Shown in pieces: positions 44,630 to 53,552 of a stretch of DNA of 53,552 bases. Numbering within the stretch: the stretch's first letter is position 1; each line of letters starts with the position of its first letter. The notes beneath the pieces were generated by a model. The model was not told where the DNA came from. It was given only the letters and a program-made list of their open reading frames with translations, and searched no databases. Both the position numbers and the translations under genes were made by a program. The stretch is taken from contig OX442315.1 in assembly GCA_949358305.1 (NCBI GenBank), positions 6,599,875 to 6,653,426 on the forward strand. Direction: 5' to 3'. The stretch comes from Strigamia acuminata. Its lineage: Eukaryota > Arthropoda > Chilopoda > Geophilomorpha > Linotaeniidae.

Positions 44630-45973
44630 TTATCTACAACCATCAAGCATAAATACACAACAAAGGCAAATTCAATTGGATCAATTCAACAAACCATCAC
44701 AATTTGTGAAAAGTCATATCCATAAAAAGACACCTGTAAAAATGTAAACTTACTGCTAAAGAAGACATATGGTAGCCTTACTCTTAAGGGAAAGTTTAAA
44801 TTTGCAATATCAGTCTGCTGTATATGACCCATCCTTGAGCTTTCTTCATTTGCATTCTTAAAATGGTCTGCAGGCTAGTGTGGATAAAATTTGAATCTTG
44901 AGTTTAAGTTTTAGGACGCTTTAATGCCAGAGGTTTTCTCAAAATGAATGTATTGTGATGTATACTGCATTTTATTACAGATTTTTTTCTTCTCATTTCC
45001 CTTTCCCCTCCCTAGATGCAGTCTTTTGAATATAAAGCAGGGGAAATAAAAATATCAATAGGATGAAAAGAAAGAACTAAAAATATCTTTTTACATTATT
45101 TCAGCTGTGATTACCAAAACTGGAGACAACTTCTTTTTTTTTTTACCGTGGTAATTTAACGGAAACCCTTTTTTTATTTTGCAATTTTTTTCTGTCTGAT
45201 GTTGCAACACCAAGATCAAAGCGTAATGGAACACCATAATGAAGGTTTTTCTGTAGTAATTCTCTCCTTTTGGGGTTTCTTTTGTGTTTGTTGAAGCAAT
45301 GGATAATCAGGAAGAAGTCACACTTTCATTTCTTTCTTGTGTGGTTGGAAGGTACATGGGTTTCTTTATATGCAATTACTGCAATAAAAGATTACATGAA
45401 CAGATATTTTTTGCCTCATGCTGCTTTGGGGAGAAATGGCTTTTAATGGAGTTTTCGTTGGAGGTAGAGACATTGTACAGGAATAAGGAAAAAAACTGAA
45501 TTAAAAAACTGAAAGAACAATTATATTGTGATCCACACTTTGCACTGGAAAAAAAAGTAAATTTCCAAACATTTCCAAGTTGGAAATTGGTATGGAAAGT
45601 GTTTTGACCCCAAATGTTCTCATAATATTTGGGTAAAATGTAATAATTTTTATGTATTTGTTTTATTCTTGTCCGTGCTGTCGGCTATTAGACATAAATC
45701 GTCACAGTAACCATGGAAACTAAACTGCCAAAATTCGGGGGTTGCTAGGCTAACCCTTAATGAGCACCGTAAGTTCAATAAAGTTTCTTACCATTAGCAC
45801 GTGTGTTCTTGAGCTGCGATATCGCAATTTGTGATTGCTAATTTTTGTAAATACAAATATCTCTTTTAAATATGAGAGTTAGGGAAACTTTTTTAATCAG
45901 AAAGTTGTTGAACACAATTTTTAATGATAACACAAGGCTTGAGTTACATTCTGATGACTTCTATATTAATAAC

Positions 45974-46001
45974 AAAAAAAAAAAAAAAAAAAAAAAAAAA
46001 A
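45974..46001 (+). repeat. Poly(A) run, 28 bp
   Basis: Uninterrupted A28. No SINE or LINE body is recognisable upstream. Confidence 0.9.
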
Positions 46002-47156
46002 CATATTGACAAACAAGCTTTGCAATGAAACACCAACGCTAAGAATTCAGTATTATTAGTTCTCTTAGAATTCTTTAATGACAGTGCAGCTGCTGCTGAT
46101 CAAAACCATTGATTCTTCATTGCAGAACTTGACCTTGAACCCTAGGTCATTTTTAATGGCGCCATAAAATGACCAGTAAGAACTTCCTGTTCAGTTGTGT
46201 TACCAAATTGGTGCAACCTTTGAACGGTCACATTTTAAAGTAAGTTTACATACGTGCAATATGCATTTGGTGTACTATTCGCTACTTGTTGTCTGTTTGC
46301 TCAATTTAGAGAGAGAGAAACAAGCAATTTTTAGTTGGTGTTGAAACAAATTTGTTTTCGTAGCAAAACGTGATGAAACTACGTAGAATTCACGAATTAA
46401 GTTATCTATCTTCTCGTTACGACCAAGTCTGTTTGTTGTGATCCAATATTAATTTTTTAATTAGCTGCAGGTGGCCAGTTTACAGCGTTTCGTGTTGTCC
46501 TTCACTCTTTTCGCTCATTAGGAATCAAAATATTGAGTTGACAAACATTATTTGAACTACTACGTACGACAAATGACCAGAGATTTTTCTATTTAAAAAA
46601 TGCGTTCAATAAAGTTGACAGTTTAAAGCGCAATCAAGGAGTTGTGAAAGTAAAGCAAACACGAACATTAAGTATGGATTTAATGTGAAAGTGCATCGTG
46701 GATTTAACTTTAGCTAAAGGTTCGCGGGAATTGAAGTTTCTCTATCGATCAAGGTGAAATGAGTGTGGTGAAGAACTTTCCGTTAAGCAAAAATCTAATG
46801 CTAAGTTTAGATTAGCGAAATTCGGGCAAAAACGCACGTAAAAATTTATAAACACTGCGATTAAATGTATTAAAATTGTTTCTGTTTCGTTTATAATAAA
46901 AGAAAAAAATTAATAGGCTTACACAAATACAAACTGTAAAAAGCAGCGAATTTTAGAAGTGAGGGAACTGGGTCTAGCAGAGAAGCCAACATCGAAGATG
47001 GCGCTTTTGGACATGAGATCGGATGACCCTGGTAGGGAAGTCCGATTTTGTGTCATGAATTGTCCACTTTTTATCATCATATCCAAGCGAAGTTTATGTG
47101 AATTCCCTCGTATGGTGTGTTTCACTTTATGCCGGGATGCCGGTGTTCGGTTTTTA

Positions 47157-47187
47157 AGTGAAAATCCCAAAAGAGTGGATTTTCACT
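47157..47187. repeat. Short perfect inverted repeat
   Basis: AGTGAAAATCC (47157-47167) and GGATTTTCACT (47177-47187) with a 9-bp loop. Confidence 0.7.
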
Positions 47188-47662
47188 TTGACCGGCATGT
47201 AATACTGTACATGTACAATGTGGGTCAAAGTGCTGAAAGGGAGGTTCGTGAAAAGAGATTTCTCAGATTCTGAGTGATGAAATTTATAATTTATTTTTTA
47301 TATTGAATTTTCAGTACTAAGGTAAATGTAAAAAACCGGGAGATGACCATCTCGGTTTCCACATGGCTTCCTTCGTTCGTTACATGCCATCTTTTGAATG
47401 TTCAATTTATATGCACATACAAAATCCATGTGTCATTTGCTGGATATACGAGTACGTGAAGATCCAGATCGGTAGGTATTGCTGGGCTCTTTCAGTATTC
47501 ACTGGACATTTCAAAGACAGCAATGGATAGATTGGCAACTTCTAATTGGCTTCAAGTTCAATGTGTAAAAATCTTTGAATTTCAGAAGAAAATTGTGAAC
47601 CGATTGCTTTTCTCTGGGTTGCAGTACTTTGCTCTACTTGCACGTTCATATGAAATGTGCAG

Positions 47663-47797
47663 TTACCGTATTTTACCGATTAAAAATCGCCTTCGAATTT
47701 TAGCTGCCCTCGAATAAGAACCGCGACTGAGAGAGGCGATTGGATATACAAAAAGAGCCTCATTCGACGGCGGCTGTTGATCGAGCAAATACGGTAA
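47663..47797 (+). mobile_element. Small MITE with TTACCGTATTT ends
   Basis: A 135-bp element bounded by TTACCGTATTT and AAATACGGTAA. If TA is the target duplication, the ends are CCGTATTT/AAATACGG, as in Tc1/mariner-type MITEs. Internal CTCGAATAAGAACCGC resembles the CCTCGAATAAACGCCGG units of the tail modules, some of which also follow TACCGTATTG. Confidence 0.7.
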
Positions 47798-48618
47798 TTA
47801 TTAAATATTACGGAGTATAAATTATTTATCAACACAACAACTTCGAACTGAAATTAGTCTAATTGTTTTTATTTTTATATCGAATGATCGCTTTGGGGCC
47901 ATGTTGATTCTTGGTACCAGTATAGGCAAAGGGGCGGGTACTGCACTAGGGGGTTACCGTGGAGATGCAGTTTGAGGAAGTGGCATTTCCTATGAAATGT
48001 GGAAATGATTGGGAACCGAATATGGTTCACAATTGAAATAAGAGCCGCGGTATTTTATGTTTGACCAGCTTTGATTTCTTCCAAAAAGTTTTCAAACGGT
48101 CAAAAGGTGTACACAATGATATCAATTGACGAAAGTTAACAACAAAAACACGGGTTTATTTTACATATTAGTTTCTTTCTAGTGGATGAGTTAATTTCTC
48201 CTGACTCATGTCCAGGCGAGTGCATTAAATTAATGTGATATTGCCTGTACTAGTACATGCATGGGCTAATGTGTCCATACCGTACTGTGGAGTAAGAAAC
48301 CACATAACTAGGCGGGATCGCATACGGTACTAATGGCAAAATGACGAATGCAAAATGAAGAATGCAAAATGCGTTTTTGGTGTGTATGGAATGACCTATG
48401 TGAAAATTTGACCATTGGTCATTCCTCATTTTGAAATCCAATTCACAGCGTTAGACTAGTGACCCATCTAGAAGTGTAGGCGCGATCAAACGGGAAATGG
48501 AAACACAGTACATAAACCAGGAGAAGTTTGCAATCAATATCAACATGGCTATGCCAACGTACAATCAGCTGAGTAGCTGACCGTGTTCAGGGAATTGTTG
48601 AAAGTACTTTGACCTATC
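47798..48618. other. Unannotated AT-rich sequence
   Basis: I see no gene or clear repeat; GAATGCAAAATGAA-like short reiterations occur near 48345-48370. Confidence 0.5.
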
Positions 48619-49475
48619 TTAAGGTGGAAACACACAAGAGAGCAGGTAAAATTTAAAAGCCTGCTTTTACTTGAAAAAGCGGCTAAAAACTCGCCCGCTT
48701 GAGCAAACACAAGCTTGCGTTTTTATTCAAAGCTTTGTTTTGAAGCGAGCTTGCACTCACCTGCTACGATCAAACTGAGTTTGATTTACCAGCATCAAGC
48801 TTGTTGGTGTTTAGGTCACGTGACTTTGACAGCCAATCAGAATCGTGAGGAAATTCTTGGATGAGATTTTGGCGGGAATTTCTGGCTAGCTACCTATACT
48901 CTTGTTCGACTCAAAAGGGTGTCCTTCTCCCATTGGCCGAGTTGCATTACTCCTAACTCTTGTCTGTATTACTACCACTAGGAGAAGTAGTTTTTATTTA
49001 TATTACAGTATGTTTTGTTATTTATATTACAGTATGTTTTGTTATTTCTATTACCATTTAAGTTGATATAATTTTGATTATTTTTATTAAAAAAATGTTA
49101 CTCCGTACTTACTTTTATGAAATTAAGTTCTATGCACATATAAATGCAAAACTCATGTTTGTTCTGTTGATTGGTTGCTTTGTCTGGAAAGGACATAATT
49201 TTGAAATTTTGGCCGTTACCTAGGCAATCGAATACAATGTCTGTACATTGTAATGCATTTCTGGTGTTTGGGTCTATATTTTTGGATCACTAAACCAGTG
49301 ATACGGCTCGGCCAATGGGAGAAGGCCACCCTTTTGAGTCGAACAAGAGTATAGCTAGTTTGAGTTTGCCAGTTAAGCTGGTAAGCCAAAAGCGGGTGAA
49401 GTGACCTTGTAAATGACTCCTTCTTTAAACTTGTACTAGCAAGCTTTGGAATTTTACCCGCTCCCTTTAGACAGT
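48619..49475. mobile_element. Inverted-repeat element with TTAAGGTGGAAACAC end
   Basis: The left arm starts TTAAGGTGGAAACACACAAG. CTATACTCTTGTTCGACTC (about 48895-48948 region) is inverted at 49305-49357, and GAGCAGGTAAAATTTAAAAG (about 48640) is matched in reverse near 49450-49470. The right end lacks the terminal GTTTCCACCTTA, so it is truncated or diverged. It contains a 24-bp tandem repeat at 48994-49055. A related piece is at 51760-51911. Confidence 0.55.
48994..49055 (+). repeat. 24-bp tandem repeat, about 2.5 copies
   Basis: TTATTTATATTACAGTATGT plus TTTG repeats at 48994, 49018 and, partly, 49042. Confidence 0.8.
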
Positions 49476-50389
49476 CAATTAACTGATTTTGCACAACTCG
49501 GTTAAACGTTGTTAAATCAAATAAACTTGAGCTACACACGTTTGGCACTTTTGAAAGTTAAGCTAACACATGTGTGCACAGTGGGACTTACTTGCACTTG
49601 TAACATGATCTCATTTGGTGTCGCTTTTATTTTCACAAATAAATTTGGTGTGACTTACAAAATTGTTTGCGAGAGAATCGACAGCAAATTACATCCGTGC
49701 AGAGGGTTATTAAATCCCACGCATTGCCAATCTAAGGGGCCTAAACTGAAGAAATTGAGTTATAAATTACTCTTAATGGTTGTAAAAAGGAAGTTTACTT
49801 CAATCTGGAACTTCATTACCACACACAAGATTGAACAAAATCCCATTAACTGCTGCCTTGTGCCACACAATGCAATGACGATCTAATTCAAATAAATGAA
49901 TCGAAGCGATCATTCCAGTTATGCAACTTTTTTTTCTCTTAAAATTTTAATTGGAAACAGTCGTTTAGCTATAGGTACCATATGTGGCCAATTGAGCGGC
50001 TAAATGATTTTCCGTATTGTGACAATTAAGACAGGTTAATTAAGTTTTCCCAATCTTGCTTGCAATAGTTTGTGAAACGAACAATTATGTGCTGAAACTG
50101 AAAGGAAGAGGATATTAAGCTTTCAAGCAGTGTGAAGTCTGCTTAAGAAATTGCCTGGTAAAAGCTTTTGAAGTTTGTACACTTGCTCAAGAGCTTAAGA
50201 GGATTGATATATGAAATAAATTGGGCTTCACCTGAATCAGTATTCATGCTGTGATGTGTTCAGTGTATGAGTGGAAAAGAGTTTCTAAAAAGCTCGACGT
50301 TGTGTGATGTAATTTTAGTATAATGTAATATATTTTCGCACAAGTTTCCATTGTGCAGTTTCTGACATTTATTGTCAGAGTAGGGTGCT
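49476..50389. other. AT-rich sequence without a recognisable gene
   Basis: An open frame at 49509-49886 shows no domain I recognise and has no supporting context. No repeat is evident. Confidence 0.5.
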
Positions 50390-50985
50390 GAATGTGGAAT
50401 TATCCGAACGTCGGTTAAGCGAACGACAGATTATTTGAACAGCAGATATCGATTTTTAATCGATTTTTAAATACATTTTGATTAATTTTTAACAATTTTT
50501 TAACAATTTTTGAATCAGTTTTTAATAATTTTTAAAATTTTTTTAAACAATCTTTAAATCAATTTTTAATAATTTTTAAAATTTTTTTAAACAATCTTTA
50601 AATCAATTTTTAATAATTTTTAAAATTTTTTTAAACAATTTTTAAATCGAATTTTAATAACTTTTAACATTTTTTAATTTAATTTTTAACGTTTTTTGAT
50701 TCAATTTTTAACGTTTTTTAATACAATTTTTGACGTTTTTAATACAATTTTTGACGTTTTTAAATTCAATTTTAAATAATTTTTAATAATTTTAAACACT
50801 TTTATAATGAATTTTTAATAATGTTTTAATTGATGTTTAATACTTTTTAATCTTTTTATTTTTATTGATTTTTTATTATCTTATTCTGAACAGTGTGTAG
50901 ATAAACCAAATCCCCAATTATGCGAACAAATCAGTTTTATGAACACACCCCCAATTAGTTTGGATAATCGGCATTATACCGTTCT
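50390..50985. mobile_element. Degenerate pogo/Tigger-like MITE with AT-rich filling
   Basis: GAATTATCCGAACGTCGG near 50397 and the inverted CGATTATCC (GGATAATCG near 50962) resemble the ATTATCCGAAC-type ends of Tigger/pogo elements. Between them is A/T low-complexity sequence with a 44-bp tandem repeat. Confidence 0.4.
50520..50650 (+). repeat. 44-bp AT-only tandem repeat, about three copies
   Basis: TTTTAATAATTTTTAAAATT followed by TTTTTAAACAATCTTTAAAT recurs with a 44-bp period inside a longer (ATTTTTAA)-like tract. Confidence 0.75.
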
Positions 50986-51759
50986 CCAAAACATTTGTGT
51001 TACCTCGATCAATATCCTTTGATCACATTCAAAGAATACACACACTTTATGTGATCAAAGTTGTTTTGGTGACTTTTTTGATATACAAGTATGTGGAAAA
51101 AACAATACAGAGGATGTTGAGTATTTGGGGTGTTTGTTTAGTTTATCTCAGCTATTCATGTAATGGGATTTGATGTTTGCATTTAAAAGCTTATGCTGTC
51201 AATCCAATGAGTTTTAAATCTCTAACAAGTTGTGTTTCCTCTTGGTTGTCAGCCAGAGATACTGTCTTGGGTAAAAAATTGTTTTTGACAAGGCAACAGT
51301 GGCATATCACTGATGGAAGGATGAAAGAGGAAGATGAAGGGCAAATAAGAGGAAGATTGGAATTTAAGCGTTAATAATAAAATGCAGTTATGTGAGGTGG
51401 TCAAGAAAAGGTTACGGTAAGAATATTTATTTAAAACTTCCTTGGGGATATAAAGTATTTATTATACAATTTTTATTAAAATATTAACATCCAGCCAAAT
51501 GTTCAAATTTTTGGCACACTAAAATGTTTTTTTCATTTTTTTAAATGTATTTTTCCTAATTCATGTAATCTTGACCCATCTTTATGAAAATTAAATTCAG
51601 CAAGTTCCCTTTAAAGACTAGACTTTGTTAATAACACCACCAAGTGTGGTTTTTTAATTAAAATAAGTGAATGCAATCTTGAAAGAATCTCAAAATGTGA
51701 TGATCTCGGGCAAGTGTTGTGGATTTTTCGACGGTTTCAATCTGGTGCCCACATTAATA
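50986..51759. other. AT-rich sequence without a recognisable gene
   Basis: Only short open frames; nothing recognised. Confidence 0.5.
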
Positions 51760-51911
51760 TACAAACTTGACCAACAAAGCTTTGAATATAAACGCAAGCT
51801 TGTGTATGCTGAAGCGTGTGAGGTGTTAGTCGCTTTTTCATGTAAATGAATTTTAATTTTAATTTTAATTTTAATTTTAATTTTACCCATTTCCTTGTGT
51901 TTCCACCTTAG
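51760..51911 (-). mobile_element. Fragment related to the TAAGGTGGAAACAC element
   Basis: On the minus strand it starts TAAGGTGGAAACACAAGG and includes ACAAGCTTGCGTTTATATTC and CAAAGCTTTG, matching 48619-48760. A (TTTTAA) microsatellite replaces part of the sequence. Confidence 0.6.
51849..51886 (+). repeat. (AATTTT)n microsatellite
   Basis: About six hexamer units. Confidence 0.9.
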
Positions 51912-53552
51912 TCATGCTATTCCCTTAATGGAAAGAAGAAAATATAAGGAGAATTCAGACATTTTTTTCCCATTTCCGACTTTACTTAGACAAAAAAGGA
52001 GGAAGCAGCAATTAACATTAGCTGTGTGGAATGATAACAATGTCTAGCAAAGTGCAAAGTGGGAAACTTTGCGACTGCCCAATTATCGTAATTACAAAGT
52101 GGCTATTCTTAAAACTTTCTTCTGCTTCAGTGGTTTGCTCAATTTATTTTAAACACTTTAAAACGAATAAAAATACAGCAAACCGATGTGCCGTTGTGCC
52201 CATAAGTATGTTAAATAAATGGTTAGTGCTGACTGAATCGATGAATATTCATATTGTATGGGGAGACTCAATAAGTTTTTATTTTCATCAATACAACTTA
52301 ATATTATTGCAATTTTAATTTTTGAGTGAACTTACTAAATACTGAACTGAACTAAAAAGATGGTCGTGTACCTGCAATCTGCAGTAACAATAGTCAATAG
52401 CAGTTGCCAAAGAGATAAGTCACTTCTATTGGTCAAACAAGTGATTTCAATTCCACTTATTTGATTTCTCGTCTCAGAGATACGATGTAACTCATCCTGT
52501 TTGGAGAAGTTATTTCAGTCAAATAATATTGTCACGCGTACGGACCGTTCCACTTTTCGGCCAATCTGTATTGCTTCTATTTGGTTAATTAGTTGCTTAA
52601 TTCCGACAATAGATGGTGCTGTTCGCCAACACCGTCATTGGGTCGATCAACTAGCTTAATAGGGGTAATTCGGAGATTTCCTATTAAGATTAACCGCCTA
52701 GGAAAGTCAGTTCACTCTTGGACTGAGAACTGAGATGTTCTCTGCTGCTTTTCTTACAAAATGATTGATGTCTTCCCGGTTAGGGCACGGCTGACATCCT
52801 TCTCCTGTTTTATAACAAAACACATAAGTTATGTGAGTTAATCAATCCGTCTTTTGAGGATTGGATGCATCTAATAATGTTCATGCATTTTTGTGGAAAA
52901 AGAAGAAAAGTTTAAATTGATCAGACCTACCGATTGCAAACAAGACGTCCAACATTCTTGAGGAAATTCGACGATGTCATTTCTGTATACAGACCCTGAT
53001 TGTGTGACGCTGTCGTTTGGTTTGCATCGCACTAAAGTTGACTTCAAGTCAACTCGTGCGCTGCTGGGAGCGCACAGACATTTTTAGAATTACGCAAAAT
53101 GGGAATCAGGTTTTAGATACACCGTACTCACATTATTAAGTCATTTAAATTTGTTTTATCTTATGAAGTAGCCAAAGCAGTATAAATTCTAATTGGGAAA
53201 GTGAAGTGAAAGTTTTGAGGCCGCTCAATTGAATTTGGCGATTTAAAAGTCTTCTTTGGTCGGTGTAATCCTCTTCCTTGCTGATCGCAAGTGCTAGAAG
53301 GTACGTGGCACCACTCCAATTTGTTGAAACAATCCTTTCAATCGATTGGACCACATTTGTAGAAACATTTTTATGGACGAATTTTTGGCTGAATGTTTGC
53401 CGTGGTCATGTGTCAGTGAGAGGCAAAGACGGGTTTGTCCTGTCAGCAAGAAAAACACCGGGCAAAGGCAAAAGTGGCAAAGTGTCAGAAGAAATGTGGG
53501 AAGTGTTCACGAATGTGACAGTGGGACTTATAAGAGGATTGGGTCTGAAATT
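51912..53552. other. Unannotated flank
   Basis: AT-rich sequence with short open frames only (for example 52031-52318, no domain recognised). TGTCACGCGTACGGACCGTT at about 52531 could start an LTR or MITE, but no matching end is visible. Confidence 0.4.

Larger units (their letters stand above)
44630..47662. other. AT-rich sequence without a recognisable gene
   Basis: Only short open frames with no recognisable domain. A 28-bp poly(A) run at 45974-46001 may be a retrotransposed tail or simple slippage. A perfect 11-bp inverted repeat AGTGAAAATCC / GGATTTTCACT lies at 47157-47187. Confidence 0.6.

Noticed and set aside
45974-46001. Poly(A) run as the tail of a SINE or processed pseudogene
   Set aside because: No Pol III boxes, tRNA-like head, recognisable gene body or flanking duplication was seen.
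49216-53354. Open frames of 60-125 codons in the right flank as host exons
   Set aside because: No recognised domain, no convincing splice context and AT-rich composition; kept only as unannotated sequence.

Overview
The window looks like repeat-dominated DNA from an animal nuclear genome, probably an invertebrate. The evidence is a Ty3/gypsy-type pol gene, a hAT-type miniature transposon with an 8-bp target duplication, TA-flanked miniature elements, intron-like signals, low gene density and AT-rich unique sequence. I cannot name the species. There is one credible protein-coding gene, a 5'-truncated retrotransposon pol at 41577-44327. I found no rRNA, tRNA or CRISPR locus, and no prokaryotic operon.

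Layout. Positions 1-14642 form a giant palindrome: arm 1-7356, 54-bp spacer 7357-7410, inverted arm 7411-14642. The arms match everywhere I compared them except for a 124-bp difference in one satellite array. Inside are two kinds of foldback element. Element I (cores 1-1698, 12945-14642 and 31176-32873; complete copies about 10264-17682 and 28495-35913) and element II (4384-7356 inverted as 7411-10259, and an enlarged copy 23404-28490) share a design: long inverted arms made of 56-bp tandem monomers, each monomer itself a hairpin, then TCGTATACGA-rich stems, then a conserved 77-bp loop. The loop occurs ten times in the window.

The block 7353-23345 is followed directly by a second copy at 23346-41576. 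The second copy is 2238 bp longer, and this is fully explained by one extra 34-bp monomer plus four extra copies of a 551-bp hairpin-core unit. Both blocks begin with AAGGTTAA, and the same 8 bp begin the retrotransposon remnant after the second block. The large duplication therefore has an 8-bp microhomology at its junction, located in the spacer of the palindrome. The 551-bp unit also has an 8-bp repeat (GTATTCGA) at its edges.

Nested in element I are an LTR-like insertion with a CCAAT/TATA-type promoter (left arm only) and a 1.3-kb insertion carrying the hAT miniature element (right arm only). The tails 17683-23345 and 35914-41576 are built from composite, hairpin-rich repeat modules. The segment 41577-44629 is the 3' part of a gypsy element (reverse transcriptase, RNase H, integrase, polypurine tract, 148-bp 3' LTR). 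From 44630 to the end is AT-rich sequence with several miniature inverted-repeat elements, low-complexity tracts and no recognisable gene.

No multi-gene pathway is present. The main interest is structural: an apparently undescribed foldback family made of hairpins within hairpins, its quantised array changes, and the very recent palindrome and tandem duplication built on it. Assembly error is a real alternative for the largest duplications and should be excluded first.
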